Source of the DNA: Verrucomicrobiales bacterium | GTDB taxonomy: Bacteria > Verrucomicrobiota > Verrucomicrobiia > Verrucomicrobiales > DEV007 | Assembly (NCBI GenBank): GCA_029213005.1 | Contig: JARGPI010000002.1 | Span: forward strand, 67,133-123,007 | Reading direction: 5' to 3' | Length of the DNA stretch: 55,875 nt | In this document: in pieces, positions 44,585 to 53,596 of the stretch | How the letters are laid out: each line of letters starts with the position of its first letter | How positions within the stretch are numbered: position 1 is the stretch's first letter | Position numbers and translations under genes: made by a program | Notes under the pieces: model-generated | What the model was told of the DNA's origin: nothing | What the model saw: only the letters and a program-made list of their open reading frames with translations | Database searches by the model: none

Positions 44585-45727
44585 ATGAAGATAAAAACGC
44601 TAGTTACCTCCGGAGCGGTCATCGCATTAGGCCCCTGGAGCTATGGTCAGGGGCTTTTGGACGATGTGATTGACGATGTGCAGCGGAGGATTCCCGCACA
44701 AACGGTTCCCGCTCCGCCGACGCCTCCGGTTCCGACCAGAGTGCCCCGTGAGCCCCGGAGAATGGTTCCCAACCTTCCCGATGCAGCCGCCACTCGTGAG
44801 CGAAGTCGGCAGGCTTTAGAGGAACAGGCAGAGCGGCAGCGAGTGCTGGCAGAGCAGGCGAGACGAAATGCGGAGCAGCGTGCCCGTCCTGACATTCGGG
44901 AGAACGAAAACCGGTCAAACCGCGCCCGAACCACGATGGAAAGCCTGCTCGGTGCTCCGGCAAACGCGAGTCGTGAAATTCGGAGGCAAACCGCGGACCA
45001 AGCCCGCGAGGTCAATGAGTTTGTGGAAAGATTGCGGGGCAATCCCGGGCAACCGGTGCCAGTGGAAAGACGACGGGGAGAACCTCCGGCACGTATTGAC
45101 TTTGATACCCGCACCCAAATCGAACTGGAGAGCCGACGAGATCATCATGATGATCACCGGAAACGGTGGGCCCGGAATGAGAATGAGATATTTTTCGGTC
45201 CCGTCCATCACGGACACCGGCACTACAACCGGGCGATCAGATTCCGGGACCGGAGTCGCGTTCCGGCGGTTTTGCTCGCGGCGGTTGATCTGAACTATCT
45301 ACACTTCAATCAGATCGATCGGAATTCGCAGTTTCAAGGTCAGTATGAGCTGGCTTACAACGTCGACCGTTCCTCTCAGATCAGTCGGGATGATATTCTG
45401 TTTCGTCAGGGAACCACGGACTTTGCGGATCAGCAGTCGGCTAATCTGGTTTATAATCTTGCCTACGCCATGAATGACCCCTCGCTGCGAAACGAGCGTT
45501 TTGTCATCGAAGGGCACGCTTCTGCGGAGGGCGCCTACGAGAGCAATTTGGATTTGTCGCAGCGCAGGGCTGAAAGGATCGCCCGCGAGATTGTCTCCCG
45601 CGGGGTGTATGCGTCGCGACTCGTTCCGATCGGTTACGGAGAAAGCGAAGCTCTCTACCGGGCCGATGCTCCGGAATCGGTCCGACGCCTCGATCGCCGG
45701 GTCGTGGTCTATCGACTGATTGAGTAA
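44585..45727 (+). CDS. OmpA family peptidoglycan-associated protein
   Basis: A 380-residue protein with a signal peptide (1-21, ending SYG), a Pro/Arg/Ala-rich extended region with charged helix (about 30-170), a His/Arg-rich strip (RRDHHDDHRKRW, about 183-194) and an OmpA-like C-terminal domain (about 265-380). The signature is FVIEGHASAEGAYESNLDLS with QRRAERIAREIVSRGV and VPIGYGESEAL, which binds the diaminopimelate of peptidoglycan. There is no beta-barrel, so it probably tethers the outer membrane or a complex to the cell wall. The convergent LamG gene ends 9 bp after its stop. Confidence 0.85.
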   Translation: MKIKTLVTSGAVIALGPWSYGQGLLDDVIDDVQRRIPAQTVPAPPTPPVPTRVPREPRRMVPNLPDAAATRERSRQALEEQAERQRVLAEQARRNAEQRARPDIRENENRSNRARTTMESLLGAPANASREIRRQTADQAREVNEFVERLRGNPGQPVPVERRRGEPPARIDFDTRTQIELESRRDHHDDHRKRWARNENEIFFGPVHHGHRHYNRAIRFRDRSRVPAVLLAAVDLNYLHFNQIDRNSQFQGQYELAYNVDRSSQISRDDILFRQGTTDFADQQSANLVYNLAYAMNDPSLRNERFVIEGHASAEGAYESNLDLSQRRAERIAREIVSRGVYASRLVPIGYGESEALYRADAPESVRRLDRRVVVYRLIE

Positions 45728-45736
45728 CGTCGTCGC

Positions 45737-46987
45737 CTAAAGTTCAGAGAGCGCTTTCAACTCCTCCTGACTGAGGGCGCGATCGTAAACGGCGACGCCT
45801 CCGATCCAGCCGGTGAATCCTACACTTTTACTGCTGTGGATGACCCGACCGATCGTGAAAGGGCCGCCGCTTGTGGAATCGGCGGGGGAGTAGATACCGT
45901 GGGGATACCACCACGGATTCAATTTTAAACCGGCGAGGTCACTCTTCGCGACTTTCCAGGTTCCGTCGGTGTGGCGCACTTTTGTGATTATCTGTCTGGT
46001 GTAGCCGAACTCGTGCAATTCGGTCCGCACCTTGCCAGTGTCTCTGATCACTTTGACTGATACCGGCTTCTCCTCGGGAGGATTGTAATATTGTGCCTCG
46101 GGAAAATCGACGTCTTCTCCCGGCTGCAGGCCCGGGGTTTGGTTGAGAGTCCCCTGGAGCCAGGCGTTGTAGGCGTAGGAAATCAGCCCATCTGACTTTG
46201 GATTGTCCAGCCAACGATCGCCGGACTCTCCATCGATCCATCCGGTGATCTCATTCTTTTCGTTGTCAAAGGTTGTTGCAAAACACAGCCAGGATTTGTC
46301 GATGACTTCGGGAGGTGAATCTGCGGGGACTGCTGGTGAGACTGGAACCGAGTTACATTTGTGAAGCGCGTATTTGTTGAGAAACGAACTCGCCCCGTTT
46401 TCGGAAATGTGACCGCAGGCCGAGCCTGATTTGTTGAGCCCGGCGAAAAGCGCGTATTGCCGCTGACCTCTTTCGACTTTTTTAATGGTGTTGGTAGAGC
46501 TCTGCTTCAGGTCGGTGCCTTCGTGCCAAATCCCGGCGAGAGCGTGATTTCCACTTTCCCGGATCGCCCAGACCACAACGGTCACTGATTTTCCTTCGCC
46601 CTTGATGTCGAGCGGGGAGTCGTGAAGGCGGGAGCGGGGGACGTAGAGAAAGGGGCGGAAATTGGGATCGGTTTCTTTGCGGATTTGAATCGCTTCACCA
46701 AACGGTCCGCGCCCCAGCAGCGGAAAATCTTCGTAGGTGGCTTCGCGGCCTTCGCCCCAGTAGTCTTTGACGTAGTTTGCTGCGTCGAGCGGGTATTCGT
46801 CGGCCTGACCTTCCGGGACGTGGGCTAGAAATCGTTTCTCTCCATCGCTTTCGCGTTTCGAAAAATCCCAGAAAGCAACACAGCCCGGCGTTTCCGTCAC
46901 GGTTTTGATTTTGGCTTCAATCGACTCAGAGCCAAAGAGGGCGGAGCCGCTGAGCAGCGCGATACAAAGTAAGAAGATAATTCTCAT
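45737..46987 (-). CDS. Secreted LamG-like (concanavalin-fold) protein
   Basis: A 416-residue protein. I start it at ATG 46987, where a signal peptide begins (MRIIFLLCIALLSGSALFGS); the frame runs on upstream to 47107, but that part crosses element copy D and lacks a signal peptide. The remainder is one large jelly-roll fold beginning TPGCVAFWDFSKRESDG and ending VGFTGWIGGVAVYDRALSQEEL, the typical LamG-like closing motif. It has no catalytic residues that I can identify and probably binds a polysaccharide or surface ligand. It is convergent with the OmpA-family gene and divergent from the Na/Pi transporter gene. Confidence 0.75.
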   Translation of the reverse strand: MRIIFLLCIALLSGSALFGSESIEAKIKTVTETPGCVAFWDFSKRESDGEKRFLAHVPEGQADEYPLDAANYVKDYWGEGREATYEDFPLLGRGPFGEAIQIRKETDPNFRPFLYVPRSRLHDSPLDIKGEGKSVTVVVWAIRESGNHALAGIWHEGTDLKQSSTNTIKKVERGQRQYALFAGLNKSGSACGHISENGASSFLNKYALHKCNSVPVSPAVPADSPPEVIDKSWLCFATTFDNEKNEITGWIDGESGDRWLDNPKSDGLISYAYNAWLQGTLNQTPGLQPGEDVDFPEAQYYNPPEEKPVSVKVIRDTGKVRTELHEFGYTRQIITKVRHTDGTWKVAKSDLAGLKLNPWWYPHGIYSPADSTSGGPFTIGRVIHSSKSVGFTGWIGGVAVYDRALSQEELKALSEL

Positions 46988-47063
46988 GATGGGGCGCAAC
47001 CAAGCGCACCCCTGATCGATTTCATTAAAGAAATTGACCGTTTTTCGGGTGAATTGATCAAAT

Positions 47064-47098
47064 TGTACAGGGTACAGCGCGAGATTGTACCCTGTACA
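47064..47098. repeat. Dispersed 13-mer-pair element, copy D (inverted)
   Basis: TGTACAGGGTACA at 47064-47076 and TGTACCCTGTACA at 47086-47098, offset 22 bp with a 9-nt spacer; flanking AT/AT extends the perfect stem to 15 bp (47062-47100). It lies in the divergent region between the LamG gene (start 46987) and the Na/Pi transporter gene (start 47185). Confidence 0.9.
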
Positions 47099-47184
47099 AT
47101 GTGGCATTTTTGTTGATATTTAGATTGCCGAAAAAAATCAGCAATGTAAGTCTCCCAGTTTGGGAAAAATCTTTCCAATAGATC

Positions 47185-48939
47185 ATGATTTCCACCATCC
47201 TAGAAATTCTCGGCAGTTTAGGTGTCTTTTTGTACGGCATGAAGGTCCTCAGCGAGGGAATTCAGAAGGTGGCCGGGCAGAAGATGCGAAAGTTCATGGA
47301 AACCATGACCCGGAACCGATGTTCGGGAATCATGACGGGATTTCTCACGACCTGTCTCCTCCAGTCATCCTCGGCGACGACGGTGATTGTGGTCAGTTTC
47401 GTGAATGCGGGACTGCTCACTCTCGTGGAATCCATCGGGGTGATTATGGGAGCGAATCTCGGGACGACTCTCACCGCGTGGATTATCGCCCTGATCGGTA
47501 AATTCAGTTTATCGAAAATCGCACTGCCGATCATCGGAATCGGATTGCCCTGTCTGTTTATCGGGAAAGACCGGGTGAAAAGTATCGGAGAAGTGTTGAT
47601 TGGCTTCGGACTGTTGTTCTTCGGGCTCGGCCTCCTCAAACAATCCGTGCCTGACGTGCAGGCGATGCTGGACAGTGACAATGCGATGATCGCGGCGCGT
47701 GCCACGGCGACGCTGGAGTGGATCAAGAGCGTGAGTGGCTACGGTTACTTCTCTCTGCTGATTTTCCTGTCCCTCGGTGTGATTTTGACGCTCATCGTCC
47801 AGTCATCTTCGGCTGCGATGGCAATTACGGTCACTCTCGCGGTCAACGGCTGGATCGGATTTGAGGAATCGGCGGCGATCGTCCTAGGCGAAAACATCGG
47901 TACCACAGTCACCGCGTGGCTGGCGTCGCTGGGTGCCAATCTCAGTGCCCGGCGAGCGGCCCGGGCGCATTTTATGTTCAACGTCCTGGGGGTCCTCTGG
48001 ATGTTGCTGGTATTTTACTGGTTCACGCCCTTTGTCCAACAACTGGGCGATATGCTGCCTCAGTCTTTCCGGACCGAAAAGCACTCTACCGACATGGGAT
48101 TTGATCTCGCGATTTTCCACAGTCTTTTCAATGCGTTGAATATCGTACTGCTGATCGGGTTTGTGCCTTTGATCGCGGCGATTGTGACGCGTTGGGTCAA
48201 AGCGAAGGGCACGGAATCCGATGCGCCGAGATTGAAGTACATCTCTCAGAACATGCTGAATCTGGGTGAGTTAAATCTGCCCGAGGCGGAGGTTGCCACC
48301 AAGGAGCTGGCTTCCCTGACGAAACGAATGTTCGCTGGCTTTTCGACAGTGTTCGCGAATCCACAGGAGGATTTGTCTGCCGAGGTCGCGCGGCTGAAAG
48401 AGATGGAGGATGAGGCGGATGTGCTTACTCACGATATCACGGAATATCTGGTGCGATGCTCAGCTGCGGAAATCGGCACCCATCACGCCGGAGAGGTGGC
48501 ATCCATGCTGCGGATGGTGGCGGAGCTGGAGGAAATTTCCGACTGCATTTACCGACTCGTCATTTATACCGAGCGAAAATACAAGAAGAAGCGGGAGTTT
48601 ACCGAGGAGACTCAGGAAGAAGTTCAGAAGTTCGCGGCCATGGTTTCGGACTATATCGACTTCTACATCGCCAATATTTTCTCGAAGATCGGCCCCGAAA
48701 CCGTCGATAAAGCAGAGAAATTCGAGAAACAGATCATTGCATTACGGAAGTCTCTCAATAAAGCCGCGATGAAGCGGATGCCGACTGAGGATGCCGATGT
48801 GAAGACCGAGATGCTGAATATCGATATCAACAATCACCTTGAGAAGATTTCAAATCACGCCACGAATTTGATCAGCTCAGCTTACTATCGTCAGCATGGT
48901 GATGAAGTTCCGGAAAAATACCTCGAAGGCTATTTGTAG
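47185..48939 (+). CDS. Na/Pi cotransporter family protein with C-terminal PhoU-like domain
   Basis: A 584-residue protein. The membrane part (about 1-340) has the two inverted-repeat signatures of the family, CLLQSSSATTVIV (about 52-64) and IVQSSSAAMAIT (about 195-206). The C-terminal 200 residues (about 370-570) are helical and PhoU-like, with EEISDCIYRLV and NNHLEKISNHATNL segments. It should import inorganic phosphate using the sodium gradient, with the PhoU-like tail in regulation or metal binding. No pho box is evident. Divergent from the LamG gene, with element D between them. Confidence 0.92.
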   Translation: MISTILEILGSLGVFLYGMKVLSEGIQKVAGQKMRKFMETMTRNRCSGIMTGFLTTCLLQSSSATTVIVVSFVNAGLLTLVESIGVIMGANLGTTLTAWIIALIGKFSLSKIALPIIGIGLPCLFIGKDRVKSIGEVLIGFGLLFFGLGLLKQSVPDVQAMLDSDNAMIAARATATLEWIKSVSGYGYFSLLIFLSLGVILTLIVQSSSAAMAITVTLAVNGWIGFEESAAIVLGENIGTTVTAWLASLGANLSARRAARAHFMFNVLGVLWMLLVFYWFTPFVQQLGDMLPQSFRTEKHSTDMGFDLAIFHSLFNALNIVLLIGFVPLIAAIVTRWVKAKGTESDAPRLKYISQNMLNLGELNLPEAEVATKELASLTKRMFAGFSTVFANPQEDLSAEVARLKEMEDEADVLTHDITEYLVRCSAAEIGTHHAGEVASMLRMVAELEEISDCIYRLVIYTERKYKKKREFTEETQEEVQKFAAMVSDYIDFYIANIFSKIGPETVDKAEKFEKQIIALRKSLNKAAMKRMPTEDADVKTEMLNIDINNHLEKISNHATNLISSAYYRQHGDEVPEKYLEGYL

Positions 48940-48954
48940 GATCGTAAGGGAGGA

Positions 48955-49314
48955 TTAAGCGGCGAAGCTTTCGCCGCAGGAGCAGGTCACCACCGCATTC
49001 GGGTTGGTGACCTTAAATCCGCCCTGCTGAAGGTCGTCGCTGAAATCCAGCTCCGACCCCGTGACAAACAGCGCGCTTTTGGGATCAATCACGACCCGAA
49101 CCTCATTGGATTCCACCATGATATCCCGGTTCGCCGGGCCGTCGACGAGGTCCATTTTATACTGCAAACCGGAGCAGCCGCCACCAATCACGGCGATACG
49201 GAGCGCTCCGGTATCAAGGCGGCCCTGTTTTTTCAAGAGTGAACGAAGCCGGTTCGATGCTCCGTCGAGCACTTTGATCAAGGTTTCGTTTCCCAGTTTG
49301 TAGTTTGCTGTCAC
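48955..49314 (-). CDS. IscA/ErpA/HesB-type iron-sulfur carrier protein
   Basis: A 119-residue A-type carrier. The three cluster cysteines are Cys47 (GGGCSGLQY), Cys111 and Cys113 (TCSCGESF), as in ErpA and IscA. It delivers Fe-S clusters to apo-enzymes. The start is GTG 49314; there is no ATG near the expected N-terminus. The gene stands alone on the minus strand, between the Na/Pi gene and the Wzz/BY-like gene; the related sufE is at 19666-20091. Confidence 0.92.
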   Translation of the reverse strand: MTANYKLGNETLIKVLDGASNRLRSLLKKQGRLDTGALRIAVIGGGCSGLQYKMDLVDGPANRDIMVESNEVRVVIDPKSALFVTGSELDFSDDLQQGGFKVTNPNAVVTCSCGESFAA

Positions 49315-49483
49315 ACCTCAATAAATCCCTTCGAAACGGATTCCTGCAAGCTCAAAGATCGAATCCCCATAAAAGGTTAAAATTTCGATAACCTAGTATC
49401 TTAGGTAGTAGAGTATTTTAATAAACTAAAATGTTTGTGTTCACTGATTTTTTTGATAAAATTCGCATCACACACACGCACAA

Positions 49484-51049
49484 ATGAAACACCACCTTCC
49501 AAAAGATCTTTATCAAAAAATAAAACCGTCGCCATCTCACATGTTGGTGATCGGCGGCGTTTTTCTTGGAGCGCTTATCATTGGCTGTATTTCTCTGCCG
49601 TTTTGGCCTCAGGCTTACACCGCGACGGCGACGATCGTGGTTCAGCCGAAAGACGTCCATAAACTGACTCCGGGAAAGTTGACTTCCCACCGGTTTGATT
49701 CGAAGCGCTTTTTAAAAACTCAGGAGACTATTATTCGGAGTCAGGGGTTTTTGACTAAAATTTCCAGCGAACTGGGACTGCCGAAGCGGTGGAATCTATC
49801 GAACCGCAAAACCTCGGCGATTCTAAAAAACTGCACCCACGTGAGTCGGGATTTTAATGAGCGGGAAATCCAGATCCGGTTTTCGTCGCCAAATGCTCAG
49901 CTCGCGGTCGAAATTGCCAATGCGATAGGAGCGAACTACATCGAGCACTGGAAGAACCTCCACAACGATCGCTATGACGAGATGATTCACTCGCTGGCTT
50001 CCGATCACAAACAGTTCAAATCGGCCGTAGCCATCAAGCTGGCGGCACTCGACGTGCTCCAGGCGGATGAGGCTTCGACTGAGGAGCTTGAAAAGACCAA
50101 ATTGGAACTCGCTGAGATGAAAAAGAAAAATGCGTCTTTCGAAAGCGAGATCGAAAAGGTTAACCTCGAGAAAGCAGCGATCACCTCAGCGGTTCGATTC
50201 AAGGAAAACGCGACGGTTGATGATGTCGAGTTCGGTGCTGATATTTCCGGCGGAATCACTTTGATTCTTCTGCTCGCCTTTTTTGCGACCGCCGCTACGG
50301 CAGGCTTTCTCCGCATTCAGGCGAAGAGTGAGGTTTCCATCTCCGACATCGCCAAAGCAGTAGCCCCACCGACTCTGACCCTTTTCCCGCAGTCGAACCG
50401 GAGTATTTCCGAAATGACCGGACCGTTCGAAAAGCTCCGGGAAGGTATCATCGGTCTCTATCCGGCTCCGGAGGGAGTTACGATCGCTGCCGTGCCCTGC
50501 CTGGTTGAAGAGGACGCTTCTGCGATCGCCTGCGAGCTGGCAAAGACGCTTAGTTCCGGCGGCAATACGACCCTGATTATCGACGGAAACATCAACGAGC
50601 CCAGAATTCACGGCAACTACAACGCGTCTCCCCATCCCGGTGTGTCGGACTATCTCGCCGGTGAGATGTCGATGAAAGAAACCGTGGTGAAGACTCAGCA
50701 CGATAATCTTTGGATGATGCCCGGGGGAACCATTCGTGAACGATCGTCGGACCTGATGCGGGGAGAACGGATGCAGGAGTTGGTCGTTGATGCCAAAAGC
50801 CGCTTCGATTTTGTGATCTTCAATTCAGCACCGATCCTGAGCTGCGTGGACTCTCTGATTTTGATCGGAGAATCCGACATGACCTTCCTTTGCACCGAAG
50901 CCGGGGAAGCTTCGAACGACGTGCTGACCAGAACCCGCTACGCCATCGAGCAGGCAGGCGGCAAGCTGGGTGGCCTCGTTTTGACCGGAGTGAATCCGGG
51001 CGAAGTGAAAAAGGGAGTCGATATCGAGACCGCTGTCATGGTCGCTTAG
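49484..51049 (+). CDS. Wzz-domain protein fused to a degenerate BY-kinase-like ATPase domain
   Basis: A 521-residue inner-membrane protein. The layout is that of a polysaccharide co-polymerase: helix at about 18-40, periplasmic Wzz-like region with a coiled coil (about 175-240, EELEKTKLELAEMKKKNAS), second helix at about 251-273, then a cytoplasmic domain similar to CpsD/Wzc bacterial tyrosine kinases. Its ATP site is damaged: the P-loop position (about 331-345, AVPCLVEEDASAIACE) lacks Gly-Lys-Ser/Thr; the Walker A' strand TLIIDGNINEP remains; the Walker B position reads FVIFNSAP, with Asn in place of Asp. The usual C-terminal tyrosine cluster is missing. It is probably a non-catalytic chain-length or scaffold protein. 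Confidence 0.8.
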   Translation: MKHHLPKDLYQKIKPSPSHMLVIGGVFLGALIIGCISLPFWPQAYTATATIVVQPKDVHKLTPGKLTSHRFDSKRFLKTQETIIRSQGFLTKISSELGLPKRWNLSNRKTSAILKNCTHVSRDFNEREIQIRFSSPNAQLAVEIANAIGANYIEHWKNLHNDRYDEMIHSLASDHKQFKSAVAIKLAALDVLQADEASTEELEKTKLELAEMKKKNASFESEIEKVNLEKAAITSAVRFKENATVDDVEFGADISGGITLILLLAFFATAATAGFLRIQAKSEVSISDIAKAVAPPTLTLFPQSNRSISEMTGPFEKLREGIIGLYPAPEGVTIAAVPCLVEEDASAIACELAKTLSSGGNTTLIIDGNINEPRIHGNYNASPHPGVSDYLAGEMSMKETVVKTQHDNLWMMPGGTIRERSSDLMRGERMQELVVDAKSRFDFVIFNSAPILSCVDSLILIGESDMTFLCTEAGEASNDVLTRTRYAIEQAGGKLGGLVLTGVNPGEVKKGVDIETAVMVA

Positions 51050-51686
51050 CCGGGTTTTTTCTGAAAAAGACCGGTCTCAGGATCAACCAGATTATCGGTG
51101 GCAGACAGGCGCTGAGAACCAGAGTCATAACGGGGCGTTCCGTTCCGGCGGCTCCGATTGAGGCAAAGGTGAAGCCGAGAGGCACGCTGCCACAGGCCAG
51201 GGCGATCACGAAGCGGGGCAGTGGCATTCGGGTGAGACCTGCCATACAGGCCATCACTTCCGGGAGAACCGGCATCCAGCGGGAAAGAGCAATCATCCAG
51301 CCGCCCGCTTCACCGGAGAAAATTCGCTCACCTTCTTCGATCCCATCCTTTCCGGCGATGCGCACCGCGATGTCGCGCCCTGCGCTGCGGCACAATCCAT
51401 AAGCCAGCAGCCCGGCTCCGATCGATCCCAGAGAAGCGAGAATTCCCCCGATGATCGGGCCGTAGATCAGCCCCAGAGCGGACATCACCACTGTCCCGAG
51501 AATGGGGAGGAGGAGATCGATGACCAGCAGGCCGATTCCGGCGGCCCAGGCCCAACGTCCCTGATTTTTCATTAGCTCGACCGTGTTCTCCAGCGACATC
51601 ATTTCCTCGATTCGTTTCCCGAAAATCGCGAAGGGGATCAGCACCAGAGCGGCGAGGATCAGGAAAATCAGGAAGAGGCGTTTCAT
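51036..51686 (-). CDS. VTT-domain (TVP38/TMEM64, SNARE-associated) membrane protein
   Basis: A 216-residue protein of the DedA-related VTT family, with about five helices. The conserved core is LGLIYGPIIGGILASLGSI, then SRWMPVLPEVMACMAGLTRMPLPRFVIA, which includes the family's characteristic R..P..P pattern. Roles proposed for the family include lipid scrambling and membrane homeostasis. It is convergent with the Wzz/BY-like gene, overlapping by 14 bp (51036-51049), and divergent from the PPOX gene. Confidence 0.87.
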   Translation of the reverse strand: MKRLFLIFLILAALVLIPFAIFGKRIEEMMSLENTVELMKNQGRWAWAAGIGLLVIDLLLPILGTVVMSALGLIYGPIIGGILASLGSIGAGLLAYGLCRSAGRDIAVRIAGKDGIEEGERIFSGEAGGWMIALSRWMPVLPEVMACMAGLTRMPLPRFVIALACGSVPLGFTFASIGAAGTERPVMTLVLSACLPPIIWLILRPVFFRKNPAKRP

Positions 51687-51717
51687 TTTTCGGCAAAATA
51701 GCTTTAGGTTTCAGCGA

Positions 51718-52164
51718 ATGAAGCCCACACCTGAACCTGTCGACACCGAAAAATTACCCGAATTGGCGCACGCAGTGATCAAGTCAGCCAAATTTCCCAT
51801 GTTGGCGACGGTCGATTCCGGAGGTCAACCGAGGGTTCGTCCCGTTTCTCCCGTCCGGGTCGATTCCGACTTCACGATCTACGTGGCAAACCTCCGTTCT
51901 TATCACAAAACCGCCGAGATCGAAGGGAACCCGAAAGTGGAGCTCGCCTATATGGAAGCGGATCACGACCAGGTCCGAATCACAGGACAGGCGGAGGTCC
52001 TGACCGATGAGGCGCTTCTGAATGAAATTTGGGATTCGAGTCCTCTTCTCCGGCAGTACCTGGGGTCGATCAACAATCCGGAACTGATTATCTATCAAAT
52101 TAAACCCGTGCAGGTTCGTTTCATGAGAGAGTGGGCGCTGGAATATTTCGATGTCCCTTTTTAA
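51718..52164 (+). CDS. Pyridoxamine 5'-phosphate oxidase-like (FMN-binding split barrel) protein
   Basis: A 148-residue protein with the FMN split-barrel motif: KFPMLATVDSGGQPRVRPVSPV, then FTIYVANLRSYHKTAEIEGNPKVELAY. It belongs to the general stress / PPOX-like group; true PdxH is longer and has different ligand residues, so it is not called pdxH. I chose ATG 51718; an in-frame ATG lies upstream at 51583 inside the divergent gene. It is 13 bp upstream of the metallopeptidase gene on the same strand, so the two may be cotranscribed. Confidence 0.82.
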   Translation: MKPTPEPVDTEKLPELAHAVIKSAKFPMLATVDSGGQPRVRPVSPVRVDSDFTIYVANLRSYHKTAEIEGNPKVELAYMEADHDQVRITGQAEVLTDEALLNEIWDSSPLLRQYLGSINNPELIIYQIKPVQVRFMREWALEYFDVPF

Positions 52165-52177
52165 TCCCACCCTCTAA

Positions 52178-53530
52178 ATGCGAATACTCTTCATCCTGAT
52201 TCTGATCGGAAGCTTTCCGGCGAAGAGTATTGCCCTGGAGGTATTGAACCACAAAAACGGATCGACAGTCCGCTACCCATTGGTGCTTTTGCGGGGAACC
52301 TGTTTTGGCGATCTGTCGATACAGGATGGAGCGATTACCCCGGTTCGGAGTAAAGATTTGTTCAAAGCGTTGGTGCCACTCAAACCGGGGCGAAATGAAA
52401 TAAAAATGGTAGATAAAATGGAGGAGGGGATCTTTACCTTGACCTATCTGCCGCAGAAAAATCCCTACTATATTCGGGTCATTTGGTTGACTGATAAATC
52501 AGGCGCAACCGAATACGCAACGCCCGAAAACGGGGAGCCTCAAAACTACATCGGCAGGTTGCAGACGGCGGCGCAATTGATGCAGACTTTTACCGCGGAG
52601 AAAATGAGCGATCTCGCGCTGGGGAAACGCACCTTCCGCCTTGAAAGAGACCCTGAGAGTCATGACGTCGTGGTGCACACGTTAAAGGGCCATCTTTCTG
52701 CTGATGAGTATTATAAGCTCGGGGAGTCGGGTGAATACTGGAACACAGTTTATCAGTGGCTGAACCGGGAATATCCTGACCCCTTCGCGAAGAATATCGT
52801 CCTGGCGGCGTTCACGCGGAAAGATCCCGCAACCGGCAAAATGAAGGGCCATACCGCTCTGGGAGGCGGGAATCTCGGCCTTTTCGGTTCGGCGTCAGTT
52901 TTCACCTGGCCTGAAAGTATCGAAAAGATATCCGAAGCTTTTTTTAATGAGCGAATCGTCGACCCCGCCCGGGTTCACAACGATGGAGCCGGTCGAGACA
53001 CCTATTGGGGTGTGGCATCGACCACGATCGGGGCGACTCTGCACGAGATGGGGCATACCTTCGGGCTGCCTCACTGCACCGATCGATTCGGGATTATGAC
53101 CCGGGGATTCGACCATTTTCATCGGGCCTTTACCTTCAGTGATCCACCGAGTCGGAGGAACTTTCTGAGAAAATTTTTCACCCTGGAGGAAGAAGCCTAT
53201 TTCGCCCCGGTCAGTGCGACTTTTTTGGACTGGAGTCCCTGGTTTCAGATCGATAGGGAAACTCCATTCAAAACCAGTGAAGAACCGACGATCGTCAGTG
53301 AAGGTAATGTCTACATTTTCCGGTCAAAATCGGGAGTCAACTGGGTAGGGATCTGGTCAGGTGATAATATACATGACTACATCATTACCGATCAGGAAAC
53401 CGAATTCCGCGTGAGCCGTTCCGAACTCGATGGCCGTCTCGAAGGAAAGCCTCTCAGCCGTGTCTCCGCCATTGCCGGGAACGGCCGGCACCGCGTCTTC
53501 CACATTTCGGAACCTGCAAGCACGCAGTAG
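52178..53530 (+). CDS. Secreted HEXXH metallopeptidase resembling the eukaryotic PF12044 (YIL108W-like) family
   Basis: A 450-residue protein with a signal peptide (1-19, ending SIA). A beta-rich N-terminal domain (about 20-100) precedes the metallopeptidase core, with TLHEMGHTFGLPHC (zinc ligands His289, His293 and His299; catalytic Glu290) and a GIMTRGFDHF loop that resembles a Met-turn. A C-terminal beta domain (about 350-450) follows. The core HEMGHTFGLPH...IMxRGFD pattern matches from memory the fungal/eukaryotic family of YIL108W, which makes a bacterial member interesting. Substrate unknown. Confidence 0.75.
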   Translation: MRILFILILIGSFPAKSIALEVLNHKNGSTVRYPLVLLRGTCFGDLSIQDGAITPVRSKDLFKALVPLKPGRNEIKMVDKMEEGIFTLTYLPQKNPYYIRVIWLTDKSGATEYATPENGEPQNYIGRLQTAAQLMQTFTAEKMSDLALGKRTFRLERDPESHDVVVHTLKGHLSADEYYKLGESGEYWNTVYQWLNREYPDPFAKNIVLAAFTRKDPATGKMKGHTALGGGNLGLFGSASVFTWPESIEKISEAFFNERIVDPARVHNDGAGRDTYWGVASTTIGATLHEMGHTFGLPHCTDRFGIMTRGFDHFHRAFTFSDPPSRRNFLRKFFTLEEEAYFAPVSATFLDWSPWFQIDRETPFKTSEEPTIVSEGNVYIFRSKSGVNWVGIWSGDNIHDYIITDQETEFRVSRSELDGRLEGKPLSRVSAIAGNGRHRVFHISEPASTQ

Positions 53531-53596
53531 TGGAGAATTAGTAATTTCCATTCTGATATTGCGTGTTTCCGCTTTTTCCTTTATACGGGTGGCAAT

